Shown here: positions 50,743 through 59,365 of the stretch, in pieces | Layout: each line of letters starts with the position of its first letter | How positions within the stretch are numbered: position 1 is the first letter of the stretch | DNA from: Cellulosimicrobium cellulans | Lineage (GTDB): Bacteria > Actinomycetota > Actinomycetes > Actinomycetales > Cellulomonadaceae | Reading direction: 5' to 3' | Assembly: GCF_007679345.1 (NCBI RefSeq) | Contig: NZ_VEGH01000009.1 | Span: 116,389 to 180,388, forward strand | Length of the DNA stretch: 64,000 nt | Notes under the pieces: generated by a model | The model's input: the letters and a program-made list of their open reading frames with translations, nothing else | Told to the model about the DNA's origin: nothing | The model's database searches: none | Translations under genes and position numbers: made by a program

Positions 50743-50826
50743 CGTGCGGATCGACGGCGTGTCCGGCTCGCGCCGGGCGCGCGGTGGCGGACAGCCGGGC
50801 GCGACCCGGCACGGCGGGAGGCGCGC

Positions 50827-53151
50827 ATGGCGGACCCGGTTCGGACCCCGGCAGGAGCTGACGCACGGCCGGAGGCGCCCGCGACCACGGGCGGCACCAG
50901 CCGGGTGCGGTCGCGCCTGGCCCGGTTCGGGCAGAGCCGGGGGCCGCAGCAGTCGCCGGTGATCGAGCCGCTGCTGCAGGCCGTCCGCACCAACCACCCG
51001 AAGGCCGACCTCAGCCTGATCGAGCGCGCGTACGTCACCGCCGAGCGCGCGCACCGGGGCCAGCTCCGCAAGAGCGGCGACCCCTACATCACGCACCCGG
51101 TCGCGGTCGCGACCATCCTCGCCGAGCTCGGCATGACGCCGCCGACGCTCGCCGCCGCGCTGCTGCACGACACCGTCGAGGACACGTCGTACTCCCTGGA
51201 CCAGCTCCGCAGCGAGTACGGGCCCGAGATCGCCATGCTGGTCGACGGCGTGACGAAGCTCGACAAGGTCACCTACGGCGACGCCGCGCAGGCCGAGACC
51301 GTGCGCAAGATGGTCGTCGCGATGTCCCGCGACATCCGGGTGCTGGTCATCAAGCTCGCCGACCGGCTGCACAACGCCCGCACCTGGAAGTTCGTCCCCG
51401 CGGCGTCGGCCGAGAAGAAGGCGCGCGAGACGCTCGAGATCTACGCGCCGCTCGCGCACCGCCTCGGCATGAACACGATCAAGTGGGAGCTCGAGGACCT
51501 GTCGTTCTCGACGCTGTACCCCAAGGTCTACGACGAGATCGTGCACCTGGTCGCCGAGCGCGCGCCGGCCCGCGAGGAGTACCTGGCCGTGGTGCGCGAG
51601 CAGGTCGGCGCCGACCTGCGCAGCGCGAAGATCAAGGCGACGGTCACGGGCCGGCCGAAGCACTACTACTCGATCTACCAGAAGATGATCGTGCGGGGCC
51701 GCGACTTCGCCGACATCTACGACCTCGTGGGCGTGCGCGTCCTGGTCGACACGGTGCGGGACTGCTACGCGGCGCTCGGCGCGCTGCACGCGCGGTGGAA
51801 CCCGGTCCCGGGCCGGTTCAAGGACTACATCGCGATGCCCAAGTTCAACCTCTACCAGTCGCTGCACACGACGGTCATCGGCCCCGGCGGCAAGCCGGTC
51901 GAGATCCAGATCCGCACGCACGACATGCACCGCCGGGCCGAGTACGGCGTCGCGGCGCACTGGAAGTACAAGGAGAGCGCCAAGGGCGCGGGCGCCGACG
52001 CCGACGGCAACGACATGGCCTGGCTCCGCCAGCTGGTCGACTGGCAGAAGGAGACGGCGGACCCCTCGGAGTTCCTGGACTCCCTGCGGTTCGAGATCGC
52101 CGACGGCGAGGTCTACGTCTTCACCCCCAAGGGCGACGTCATGGCGCTGCCCGCCGGTGCCACCCCCGTCGACTTCGCGTACGCGGTGCACACCGAGGTC
52201 GGGCACCGCACGATGGGCGCCCGGGTCAACGGCCGGCTCGTCCCGCTCGACTCGACGCTCGAGAACGGCGACGTCATCGAGGTGTTCACCTCGAAGTCGG
52301 AGACCGCGGGCCCGTCCCGCGACTGGCTCGGGTTCGTCACCAGCCCCCGTGCGCGCAACAAGATCCGCCAGTGGTTCACCAAGGAGCGGCGCGAGGAGGC
52401 GATCGAGCACGGCAAGGACGCCATCGCCAAGGCGATGCGCAAGCAGAACCTGCCGATCCAGCGCCTGCTGTCGCACGAGTCGCTCGTCGCGCTCGCCAAC
52501 GAGATGCGGTACGCGGACGTCTCCGCCCTCTACGCCGCGATCGGCGAGGGCCAGGTCTCCGCGGCGACCGTCGTGCAGCGGCTCGTGCACGCGATGGGCG
52601 GCGAGCCCGGCGCCGAGGAGGACATCGCCGAGGTCGCCCGCCCCGGGCAGACCGCGCGCCGGGTCCGCACCGGCGACCCGGGCGTGGTCGTCAAGGGCGT
52701 CGACGACATCTGGGTGAAGCTCGCCAAGTGCTGCACCCCGGTGCCCGGCGACGACATCATCGGCTTCGTCACCCGCGGCCAGGGCGTCAGCGTGCACCGG
52801 TCCGACTGCATCAACGTCGCCGCGCTGCGCGCCCAGCCCGAGCGGATGGTCGACGTCGAGTGGAGCCAGGGGAGCACCGCGCTGTTCCTGGTGCAGATCC
52901 AGGTCGAGGCCCTGGACCGCAGCCGGCTGCTCTCGGACATCACCCGGGTGCTCTCCGACCACCACGTCAACATCCTGTCGGCGTCGGTCTCGACCTCCCG
53001 GGACCGGGTCGCGATGTCCCGGTTCGTGTTCGAGATGGCGGAGCCGTCGCACCTCGCGTCCGTGCTCTCGGCGGTGCGCAAGGTCGAGGGCGTGTTCGAC
53101 GTCTACCGGATCACGGGCGCCAAGGCGGAGCAGCCGGTCGTCGAGGCGTAG
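50827..53151 (+). CDS. rel: Bifunctional (p)ppGpp synthetase/hydrolase
   Basis: 774 residues. The HD hydrolase domain (about 55-200) has [11 protein letters not shown]; the synthetase domain (about 250-380) has [24 protein letters not shown] and [24 protein letters not shown]; then TGS ([19 protein letters not shown]), helical, zinc-finger-like [10 protein letters not shown] and C-terminal ACT domains. It makes and degrades ppGpp according to amino-acid supply sensed on ribosomes. An extended N-terminus of about 40 residues is poorly conserved. The last 41 bases overlap a gene on the other strand. Confidence 0.97.
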   Translation: MADPVRTPAGADARPEAPATTGGTSRVRSRLARFGQSRGPQQSPVIEPLLQAVRTNHPKADLSLIERAYVTAERAHRGQLRKSGDPYITHPVAVATILAELGMTPPTLAAALLHDTVEDTSYSLDQLRSEYGPEIAMLVDGVTKLDKVTYGDAAQAETVRKMVVAMSRDIRVLVIKLADRLHNARTWKFVPAASAEKKARETLEIYAPLAHRLGMNTIKWELEDLSFSTLYPKVYDEIVHLVAERAPAREEYLAVVREQVGADLRSAKIKATVTGRPKHYYSIYQKMIVRGRDFADIYDLVGVRVLVDTVRDCYAALGALHARWNPVPGRFKDYIAMPKFNLYQSLHTTVIGPGGKPVEIQIRTHDMHRRAEYGVAAHWKYKESAKGAGADADGNDMAWLRQLVDWQKETADPSEFLDSLRFEIADGEVYVFTPKGDVMALPAGATPVDFAYAVHTEVGHRTMGARVNGRLVPLDSTLENGDVIEVFTSKSETAGPSRDWLGFVTSPRARNKIRQWFTKERREEAIEHGKDAIAKAMRKQNLPIQRLLSHESLVALANEMRYADVSALYAAIGEGQVSAATVVQRLVHAMGGEPGAEEDIAEVARPGQTARRVRTGDPGVVVKGVDDIWVKLAKCCTPVPGDDIIGFVTRGQGVSVHRSDCINVAALRAQPERMVDVEWSQGSTALFLVQIQVEALDRSRLLSDITRVLSDHHVNILSASVSTSRDRVAMSRFVFEMAEPSHLASVLSAVRKVEGVFDVYRITGAKAEQPVVEA

Positions 53152-53785
53152 GGGCCGGGGCCCGGTCCGACGCCGGGCCTGGGCTAGGGGTCGGGCTCCG
53201 GGCGGGGCCCCCCGGGCACGCGCCCGCGAGGCGGGGGACCAGCGCCGCCGCGGCGCGGACCCCGCGCCGCCCGGACGCGGCGGCGACGTCCGCGCGCACG
53301 CGGGCCGGGTCGACGCCCGCCGCGCGCAGCCGGGCGACCAGCGGCAGCGCCCGCTCCGGCGGGTCGTGGCTCAGCAGGTCGACCGCCGTCCGCCGCGGCG
53401 TGGTCACCCGCACGCCGCCGAGCAGCACGACGTCGGCGTCCGGCAGCGCGGTGGCGGCCGCGGCGCGCCCCGGGGCGGGTTCGGGGACGCGCGCTCCGCT
53501 CGGCGCCACCAGGTCGACCCGGACCGGCGGGGCGCCGCCCACGTGCACCCACACGGCCGCGGCGCGGGCGACGGCGCACCGCGGTGGCACGAGCGGGGCC
53601 AGGGCGGCCGCCCGCAGCGCCGGCGTCGCCGGGACCCCCGCCGGGAGGGCGACCTCGCCGCGCAGGCGCACGAGGTGGCCGTCACGCAGCAGCAGGTGCC
53701 AGGCGACGGCGCCGACGTCGCCGAGGCGCACGAGGGGCGTGGACGGCAGCCGGGCCGCCGTCCGTGGATCCGGGAGGGAGGTCAC
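53111..53785 (-). CDS. AbiEi/DUF559-like protein, shortened
   Basis: About 224 residues with the segment [20 protein letters not shown], the typical centre of actinobacterial AbiEi-type antitoxin or DUF559 proteins, after an N-terminal part with [20 protein letters not shown]. The C-terminal nuclease-like part of relatives is missing; instead there is a Pro/Arg-rich tail. The start is uncertain (GTG 53785 or 53794). The last 41 bases run antisense into rel. No AbiEii-type partner is present. Confidence 0.55.
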   Translation of the reverse strand: MTSLPDPRTAARLPSTPLVRLGDVGAVAWHLLLRDGHLVRLRGEVALPAGVPATPALRAAALAPLVPPRCAVARAAAVWVHVGGAPPVRVDLVAPSGARVPEPAPGRAAAATALPDADVVLLGGVRVTTPRRTAVDLLSHDPPERALPLVARLRAAGVDPARVRADVAAASGRRGVRAAAALVPRLAGACPGGPARSPTPSPGPASDRAPAPTPRRPAAPPWRP

Positions 53786-53800
53786 CGGAAGCACGATGCC

Positions 53801-53831
53801 GGTCGACCCCCGCGCATGGCGAGGGGCGACC
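53801..53831 (-). terminator. Imperfect hairpin after the DUF349 gene
   Basis: GGTCGACCCC (53801-53810) and GGGGCGACC (53823-53831) pair with one bulged base; loop 12 bases. Confidence 0.35.
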
Positions 53832-53852
53832 GGCACCGGCTGTGGACGAGCG

Positions 53853-55604
53853 TCAGCCGCGCGACTCCTCGGCGGCGCGCTGCACCTGCTCCAGCCAGGA
53901 CCGCCGGGCGTCGAGCGCGGCCTGGGCCTCGGCGACCTTGCGCGCGTCGCCGCCCGCCTGGGCCTTCGCGAGGTCCGCCTCGAGCTGGGCGATCGCTTTC
54001 TCGAGCTGGGCCAGGGCGCCCTCGGCCCGCGCGCGGGTCTCCGGGTTGGTCCGGCGCCACTCCGCCTGGTCGGCGTCGCGCACCTTCGCCTCGACGGCAC
54101 GGAGCCGGCCCTCGACGCGCTGGATGTCGCCGCGCGGCACCTTGCCCGCGGCCTCCCAGCGGTCCTGGATCGAGCGCAGCGCCGCCTTGGCCTGGGCGAG
54201 GCCCTTCGCCGGGTCGATCGCCTCGGCCTCGACCAGCAGCGCCTCCTTGACCTCCAGGTTGGCGCCGTACTCCCGGTCCGTGGCGGCGTTCAGCTCGTCA
54301 CGGGCGTGGAAGAACGTGTCCTGCGCGGCGCGGAACCGGGCCCACAGCGCGTCGTCGTCCGTGCGGCTCGCGCGGCCGGCGGCCTTCCACCGGGCCATCA
54401 GGTCGCGGTAGGCGCCGGCGGTCGGACCCCACTCGGTGCTCGACGACAGGCGCTCGGCCTCGCGGACGATCTCCTCCTTGGCGGCCTTCGCGCCCGCGTT
54501 CCGGGACTCCAGCTCGGCGAAGTAGTGCCGCCGCTCCCGGTCGAACGTGGTGCGCGCGTGGCTGAACCGCTTCCACAGCGCCTCCTCGGAGGTGCGGTCG
54601 ATGCGCGGGCCGGAGCGCTGCGCGTCCTTCCACTCCTCGAGCAGGGCGCGCAGCTGCTCGCCCGCCGGGCGCCACTGCATGCGCGCGGGGTCCGTCCCGG
54701 CGATCTTCTCCGCGCGCTCGACGATCTGCGTACGGGCCTCGAGCGCGGCCTGGCGGGCCGCGGCCCGCTCGGCGTCGACCGCGGCACGCCGCTCCGCCGC
54801 GGTGGCCCGCAGGGCGTCCAGGCGGGCGCGCAGCCCGTCCAGGTCGCCGACGGCCGCCGGCTCGGCGGTCTCCTCGGTCAGGCGCGCGAGCGTCTGGTCG
54901 ATCTCCTTGACCGCGAGGTCCGTCGCCGTCAGGCGCGCCTCGAACAGCGCGACCTTCGCCTGCAGGTCGAGGAACCGGCGCACGTACAGCGCCAGCGCCT
55001 CGTCGGCGGTGGCGCCGGGGAACTGGCCCACGGCGCGCTCGCCGGCGGCCTCGCGGACGTAGACGGTGCCCTCGTCGTCGACACGGCCGAACCCGGACGC
55101 GGCGGCGGCCTCGGCGGAGTCGTCGGCCACCGGCACCGGCACCACGGGCGTCACCGGGGCCGCGGGGGCGTCGCCGGGCGCGTGCTCGCCGGCCTGGGCC
55201 GACGGGGCGCTCGGCCGCGGGCGGGGGCGCATGGCGCTGGGCAGGGGCGCGCGGGGCCGCGGGGCGGTCGCGGCGGGGGCCGGGGCCGGGTCGGCGGGGG
55301 CCTCGGCCCGGGGTGCGGCGTCGGCGTCGGGCGCTCCGTCGGCCGGGGACCCGGCCTCGGGTGCCGGCTCCTCGGTGGGGGCGGGCTCCTCGGTGGGGGC
55401 GGGCTCCTCGGTGGGGGCGGGCTCCTCCGCCGTGGCCGGGGCCTCGGCGGGCGTCTCCGTCGCGGGGGCGTCCTCGGCGGGGACCTCGGCCGCGAGGGCC
55501 TCGGCGTCACCGGTCGCGGGGACCTGGGCCTCGCCGACCTCGGGCGTCGTGGCCGCGGCGGCCTCGTCCAGGGCGCGCTGCTGCTCGTCGGGCGTCTCGG
55601 TCAC
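53853..55604 (-). CDS. DUF349-domain protein
   Basis: 583 residues. The first 190 or so are disordered Ala/Pro/Glu, including a tandem EEPAPT repeat. The rest is several DUF349 helical repeats, recognisable by RSGPRIDRTSEEALWKRFSH, YRDLMARWKAAGRASR, DDALWARFRAAQDTFF and LRSIQDRWEAAGKVPR. DUF349 proteins are long helical proteins of unclear role in DNA or ribosome-linked processes. GTG 55604 overlaps the stop of the cyclophilin gene (GTGA), so the two are coupled. Confidence 0.85.
   Translation of the reverse strand: MTETPDEQQRALDEAAAATTPEVGEAQVPATGDAEALAAEVPAEDAPATETPAEAPATAEEPAPTEEPAPTEEPAPTEEPAPEAGSPADGAPDADAAPRAEAPADPAPAPAATAPRPRAPLPSAMRPRPRPSAPSAQAGEHAPGDAPAAPVTPVVPVPVADDSAEAAAASGFGRVDDEGTVYVREAAGERAVGQFPGATADEALALYVRRFLDLQAKVALFEARLTATDLAVKEIDQTLARLTEETAEPAAVGDLDGLRARLDALRATAAERRAAVDAERAAARQAALEARTQIVERAEKIAGTDPARMQWRPAGEQLRALLEEWKDAQRSGPRIDRTSEEALWKRFSHARTTFDRERRHYFAELESRNAGAKAAKEEIVREAERLSSSTEWGPTAGAYRDLMARWKAAGRASRTDDDALWARFRAAQDTFFHARDELNAATDREYGANLEVKEALLVEAEAIDPAKGLAQAKAALRSIQDRWEAAGKVPRGDIQRVEGRLRAVEAKVRDADQAEWRRTNPETRARAEGALAQLEKAIAQLEADLAKAQAGGDARKVAEAQAALDARRSWLEQVQRAAEESRG
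55366..55419. repeat. 18-nt tandem repeat inside the DUF349 gene
   Basis: GGCTCCTCGGTGGGGGCG occurs three times exactly (55366, 55384, 55402) with a partial fourth, encoding repeated EEPAPT in the disordered N-terminus. Confidence 0.85.
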
Positions 55605-56389
55605 TGGGTCTCCACTCCCTCGATGGTGACGGGGGTGGCCGGGGCGCCGTCCGTGGCACCGCCGCTCACGCCCGCGTCAGCGACTGCCTGCACGACGTCG
55701 AGGCCCGACGTGATGCGGCCGAACACGGTGTAGCCCCCGGCGTCGTCCGCCGGGATGGTCGAGTCCTCGTAGACGAGGAAGAACTGGCTGCCCATCGACT
55801 CGCCGTCGCCGCCCTGGCGGGCCATGGCGATGGTGCCGGCCGGGTAGACGTCGTCGGCGGGGGCGTTCTCGATCGGGCCGAAGGCGTAGCCGGGGCTGCC
55901 GGTGCCGGTCCCGGTGGGGTCGCCGCACTGCAGGACGTAGATGCCGCTGGTGGTGAGCCGGTGGCAGCCGGTGCCGTCGAAGTAGCCCTCCTGCGCGAGG
56001 GTCACGAAGCTCGCGACCGCCTGCGGCGCGGCCGCGCCGTCGAGCTCGACGCCGATCTCGCCCTGGCTGGTGCTGATGGTGCCGGTCCAGGTGCGGCCCT
56101 CGGCGAGCGACGCGTCGGGCAGCACGCCCCCGTTGCCGAGGCGCTCGGCGCCGGTCGTGGGAGCGGCGGTGGCGGTCGGGGCGTCGGTGGCGCCCGAGCC
56201 GGCCGTGGCGTCGTCGCCTCCGGTGGCCAGGAGCGCGGCGGTGATGCCCACGCCGAGCACGAGCACGCCGACGACCCCGCCGGCGATGATCTGCTGGCGG
56301 CGGCGGCGCGCGTGCTTCTGCGCCTGGCGCTGCTGCCACTTCTCGTACCGGCGGCGCTCGTACTCGCGCTCGCGCTTGCTGGACGGCAC
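55601..56389 (-). CDS. Membrane-anchored cyclophilin-type peptidyl-prolyl isomerase
   Basis: 262 residues. A highly charged N-terminus (EREYERRRYEKWQQRQAQKH), one membrane helix (IIAGGVVGVLVLGVGITAAL), a Thr/Ala linker and a cyclophilin domain outside the membrane (YFDGTGCHRLTTSGIYVLQC, MARQGGDGESMGSQFFLVY, YTVFGRITSGLDVVQAVAD). Residues of the usual active site FHR.I.GFM.QGGD are partly replaced, as in other actinobacterial members. GTG 56389 follows GAGGAGAG. Confidence 0.88.
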   Translation of the reverse strand: MPSSKREREYERRRYEKWQQRQAQKHARRRRQQIIAGGVVGVLVLGVGITAALLATGGDDATAGSGATDAPTATAAPTTGAERLGNGGVLPDASLAEGRTWTGTISTSQGEIGVELDGAAAPQAVASFVTLAQEGYFDGTGCHRLTTSGIYVLQCGDPTGTGTGSPGYAFGPIENAPADDVYPAGTIAMARQGGDGESMGSQFFLVYEDSTIPADDAGGYTVFGRITSGLDVVQAVADAGVSGGATDGAPATPVTIEGVETQ

Positions 56390-56459
56390 GCACTCTCCTC
56401 GGTCTCGGCGTGGGCGGGTCACCCGTGCGCGGGCACGGCCGCGCCCGCGCCCGCCGGAC

Positions 56460-56465
56460 AGTCTA
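56460..56465 (-). promoter_or_regulatory. -10 box (TAGACT) of the cyclophilin-DUF349 operon
   Basis: On the minus strand TAGACT would give a leader of about 64 bases before GTG 56389. Confidence 0.45.
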
Positions 56466-56533
56466 GGCAGCCGGGGGTGCCCCGGGTGACCCGCGCCGCG
56501 CGCCTGCGTGCCGGGGGCCCCGCGGACCGCCGC

Positions 56534-56539
56534 TAGCGT
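56534..56539 (+). promoter_or_regulatory. -10 box (TAGCGT) of the leaderless hydrolase-hisS transcript
   Basis: TAGCGT ends 6 bases before GTG 56546. Confidence 0.6.
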
Positions 56540-56545
56540 GGCGGC

Positions 56546-57268
56546 GTGCGCATCCTCGGCCTGACCGCTCCCGTGTTCGCCGCGGCCTGCTACGTGGTGG
56601 CGGCGGACGACGGCGACTGCGTCGTCGTCGACCCGGGCGGGGGCGTCGCGGACGCCGTGCGCCGCGCCGTCGCGGAGCACGGGCTGCGGGTCGCCGGCGT
56701 CGTCGCGACGCACGGTCACGCGGACCACGTGGCCGACGCCGGTGCCCTCGCCGCGGAGGCCGGGGTGCCGCTCCGGCTGCACGCCCGGGACGCGTACCGG
56801 CTCGCCGACCCGCTCGGCCCGCTGGGGCTCGGCGGGCCGGCCGACCCGGGGGTCGCGGCGGCGCTGCGGTCGGCCGCCGCGGCGGCCGGGCTGGACCCCG
56901 CGACGTTCGGCCGGGTCGACGCCGCGCTGGTCGCGCCGTTCGGCGAGGGCGACGCCGCCCGCACGCCGGACGTGGTGCTGGCGCTCGGCTCGGTCACCCT
57001 GGTGGCCCGGCACGCGCCGGGTCACACCGAGGGTTCGACCCTCTACCTGCTGGCCGCGGGCGACGAGAGCGTGGCGTTCACCGGCGACGTGCTGTTCGCG
57101 GGGTCGGTCGGCCGCACCGACCTGCCCGGCGGGGACCCCGCCGCGATGGCTGCCACCCTGCGCGAGGTCGTCGGGGCGCTGCCGCCCGGCACGCACGTCC
57201 TGCCGGGCCACGGACGCGCCACGCGGGTGGACGCGGAGCTGGCCACCAACCCGTACCTGGCAAACTGA
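56546..57268 (+). CDS. Metallo-beta-lactamase-fold hydrolase, glyoxalase II-like
   Basis: 240 residues. Metal ligands: THGHADHVAD (HxHxDH), the third His in RHAPGHTEGS, the bridging Asp in VAFTGDVLFAGSVGRTD and the last His in HVLPGHG. The layout matches hydroxyacylglutathione hydrolase-like enzymes, a gene next to hisS in many actinobacteria. The thiol ester used here is unknown, and mycothiol or bacillithiol esters are possible. hisS starts 5 bases after its stop. Confidence 0.9.
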   Translation: MRILGLTAPVFAAACYVVAADDGDCVVVDPGGGVADAVRRAVAEHGLRVAGVVATHGHADHVADAGALAAEAGVPLRLHARDAYRLADPLGPLGLGGPADPGVAAALRSAAAAAGLDPATFGRVDAALVAPFGEGDAARTPDVVLALGSVTLVARHAPGHTEGSTLYLLAAGDESVAFTGDVLFAGSVGRTDLPGGDPAAMAATLREVVGALPPGTHVLPGHGRATRVDAELATNPYLAN

Positions 57269-57273
57269 CCCGC

Positions 57274-58641
57274 ATGGCACGTCCGACTCCTCTGTCCGGT
57301 TTCCCCGAGTGGCTCCCCGACGGCCGCGTGGTCGAGCAGCACGTCCTCGACACGCTGCGGCGCACCTTCGAGCTGCACGGGTTCGCGGGCATCGAGACCC
57401 GGGCCGTCGAGCCGCTCGACCAGCTGCTGCGCAAGGGCGAGACGTCCAAGGAGGTGTACGTCCTGCGCCGGCTGCAGGAGGAGGACGGAGCCGAGGCGGA
57501 CCGGTCCGGCCAGCTCGGCCTGCACTTCGACCTCACCGTGCCGTTCGCGCGCTACGTCCTGGAGAACGCCGGCCACCTCGCGTTCCCGTTCCAGCGCTAC
57601 CAGATCCAGAAGGTGTGGCGCGGCGAGCGCCCCCAGGACGGCCGGTTCCGCGAGTTCGTGCAGGCGGACATCGACGTCGTCGGCGCGGGCGACCTGCCGT
57701 ACCACTACGAGGTCGACCTGCCGCTGGTCATGGCGGAGGCGCTCTGCGCCCTGCGCGACATCGGCGTGCCGCCCGTGCGGATCCTGGTGAACAACCGCCG
57801 GGTCGCCGAGGGCTTCTACCGCGGCATCGGGCTGACCGACGTCGAGGGCGTGCTGCGCAGCATCGACAAGCTCGACAAGATCGGGCCGGAGAAGGTCGCC
57901 GACCTGCTGGTGGCCGAGACGGGCGCGACGCCCGAGCAGGCGCGGGCCTGCCTCGACCTCGCGGCGATCTCCGGCGGCGACGCGGGCGTGGTCGACCGGG
58001 TCCGTGGGCTCGCCGCCGCGCACGGCGTGGAGTCCGCGCTGATGGAGCAGGGCCTGGCCGAGCTGCGGCAGCTCATCGAGGCCGCCGCCGTGCGCGCACC
58101 CGGCGTGGTCGTCGCCGACCTGAAGATCGCGCGCGGCCTCGACTACTACACCGGGTCGGTCTACGAGACCGTCCTGGTCGGCCACGAGCAGCTCGGCTCG
58201 ATCTGCTCCGGCGGCCGCTACGACACGCTGGCGTCCGACGGGAAGCAGACCTACCCGGGCGTCGGCCTGTCGATCGGCGTCTCCCGCCTCGTGTCGCGGC
58301 TGCTGTCGGGCGGGCTGGTCCGCGCCACCCGCGGCGTGCCGGCGGCCGTGCTGGTCGCGGTGACCGCGGAGGAGAGCCGGCCGGCGTCGGACGCGGTGGC
58401 GTCGGCCCTGCGTGCGCGCGGCATCCCGGTCGAGGTCGCTCCGACGGCGGCGAAGTTCGGCAAGCAGATCAAGCACGCCGACCGTCGCGGGATCCCCTAC
58501 GTGTGGTTCCCGGCGGCGGAGGACGGCGCGGCGGACCAGGTGAAGGACATCCGGTCGGGCGAGCAGGTCGACGCCGACGCGGTGGTGTGGGCCCCGTCGG
58601 CCGAGGACCTCTGGCCCCGCGTCGTGCCCGCGGAGGCCTGA
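57274..58641 (+). CDS. hisS: Histidine-tRNA ligase
   Basis: 455 residues, class II. N-terminal PLSGFPEWLPDGRVVEQHVL, motif 2 YQIQKVWRGERPQDGRFREF, the histidine-A loop ARGLDYYTGSVYE, and motif 3 GVGLSIGVSRLVSRLL, then the anticodon domain with FGKQIKHADRRGIPYVWF. Co-transcribed with the hydrolase upstream. Confidence 0.97.
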   Translation: MARPTPLSGFPEWLPDGRVVEQHVLDTLRRTFELHGFAGIETRAVEPLDQLLRKGETSKEVYVLRRLQEEDGAEADRSGQLGLHFDLTVPFARYVLENAGHLAFPFQRYQIQKVWRGERPQDGRFREFVQADIDVVGAGDLPYHYEVDLPLVMAEALCALRDIGVPPVRILVNNRRVAEGFYRGIGLTDVEGVLRSIDKLDKIGPEKVADLLVAETGATPEQARACLDLAAISGGDAGVVDRVRGLAAAHGVESALMEQGLAELRQLIEAAAVRAPGVVVADLKIARGLDYYTGSVYETVLVGHEQLGSICSGGRYDTLASDGKQTYPGVGLSIGVSRLVSRLLSGGLVRATRGVPAAVLVAVTAEESRPASDAVASALRARGIPVEVAPTAAKFGKQIKHADRRGIPYVWFPAAEDGAADQVKDIRSGEQVDADAVVWAPSAEDLWPRVVPAEA

Positions 58642-58648
58642 CGAGCGT

Positions 58649-58676
58649 CCGGCAGCACCGCCGCGGGTGCTGCCGG
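58649..58676 (+). terminator. Terminator of hisS
   Basis: A perfect 11-bp stem (58649-58659 and 58666-58676) with a 6-base loop, between the convergent hisS and tspO genes. Confidence 0.8.
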
Positions 58677-58688
58677 GGCGTCGGCGGG

Positions 58689-59240
58689 TCAGGCCAGGGC
58701 GGCGACGCCCGCGTTGAGGGTGGTCGCGTACAGGACCCAGGCCAGGTAGGGGCCGAGCAGCCACGCCACCCACGGGGACAGGCGGTGGAATGCGACGATC
58801 GTCGCCACCAGCGCCACCTCGAGCGCCAGGATGATCGCCAGGCCGGCGCCCAGCTGCTCGGCGCCGAAGAACACCGGCGTCCAGGCGGCGTTCAGCGCGA
58901 GCTGCACCCCGTACAGCACCAGCGCCGTGGTCGCGGCGCGGCCGTGCCTCCGCCAGATCAGCCAGGCGGCCACCGCCATCACGACGTACAGCACCGTCCA
59001 GACCGGGCCGAACACCCAGTTCGGCGGCGTCCACGCGGGCTTGTCCGCGTCTGCGTACCAGCCGTCGACGCCGGACGTCGACGCCAGGCCGCCGCCGAAC
59101 GCCACGGCGGCGTTGACCAGCAGCAGGCCGACGAGCACCGGCCAGCCACGGGTCGCGGGTCCGGTGCTCGTGCCCGTGCCCGCGGCGGCGCGGCGGGCGG
59201 GTCGGCTCGGTGCGGGCTGGGCCGGGTTCGCGGAGGTCAT
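58689..59240 (-). CDS. TspO/MBR-family membrane protein
   Basis: 183 residues, five transmembrane helices after an Ala/Pro-rich N-terminal extension of about 30. Family signatures KPAWTPPNWVFGPVWTVLYV and LALNAAWTPVFF are intact. Bacterial TspO binds porphyrins and has been linked to tetrapyrrole and stress regulation. ATG 59240 has GGTGGAG upstream. It diverges from a LexA-box gene; the gap is 125 bp. Confidence 0.92.
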   Translation of the reverse strand: MTSANPAQPAPSRPARRAAAGTGTSTGPATRGWPVLVGLLLVNAAVAFGGGLASTSGVDGWYADADKPAWTPPNWVFGPVWTVLYVVMAVAAWLIWRRHGRAATTALVLYGVQLALNAAWTPVFFGAEQLGAGLAIILALEVALVATIVAFHRLSPWVAWLLGPYLAWVLYATTLNAGVAALA

Positions 59241-59330
59241 GGCTCCACCGTCCGCCGGGTCGGGCCGGTCGGCAACCGGAAGCCCAGCATGCTGAGTTCC
59301 TCGGCGCGTCCCCAGGTGCGAGCAGGGTGC

Positions 59331-59359
59331 TTGCGTCCGGGTCGAACACGTGTTCGAAT
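59331..59359 (+). promoter_or_regulatory. Leaderless promoter of the radical SAM gene
   Basis: TTGCGT (59331-59336), 17-bp spacer, TCGAAT (59354-59359), then 6 bases to the ATG at 59366. The LexA box fills the spacer and the first half of the -10 box. Confidence 0.55.
59342..59357. promoter_or_regulatory. Perfect LexA (SOS) box
   Basis: TCGAACACGTGTTCGA is an exact match to TCGAACNNNNGTTCGA, the LexA box of mycobacteria and related actinobacteria, and is a 16-bp perfect palindrome. It lies within the promoter of the radical SAM gene. Confidence 0.85.
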
Positions 59360-59365
59360 CGACCC

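Noticed and set aside
56420..56436. A TCACCCG sequence before the cyclophilin gene as a sixth copy of the 17-bp dyad
   Set aside because: The second half-site is out of register and does not read GGGTGA.
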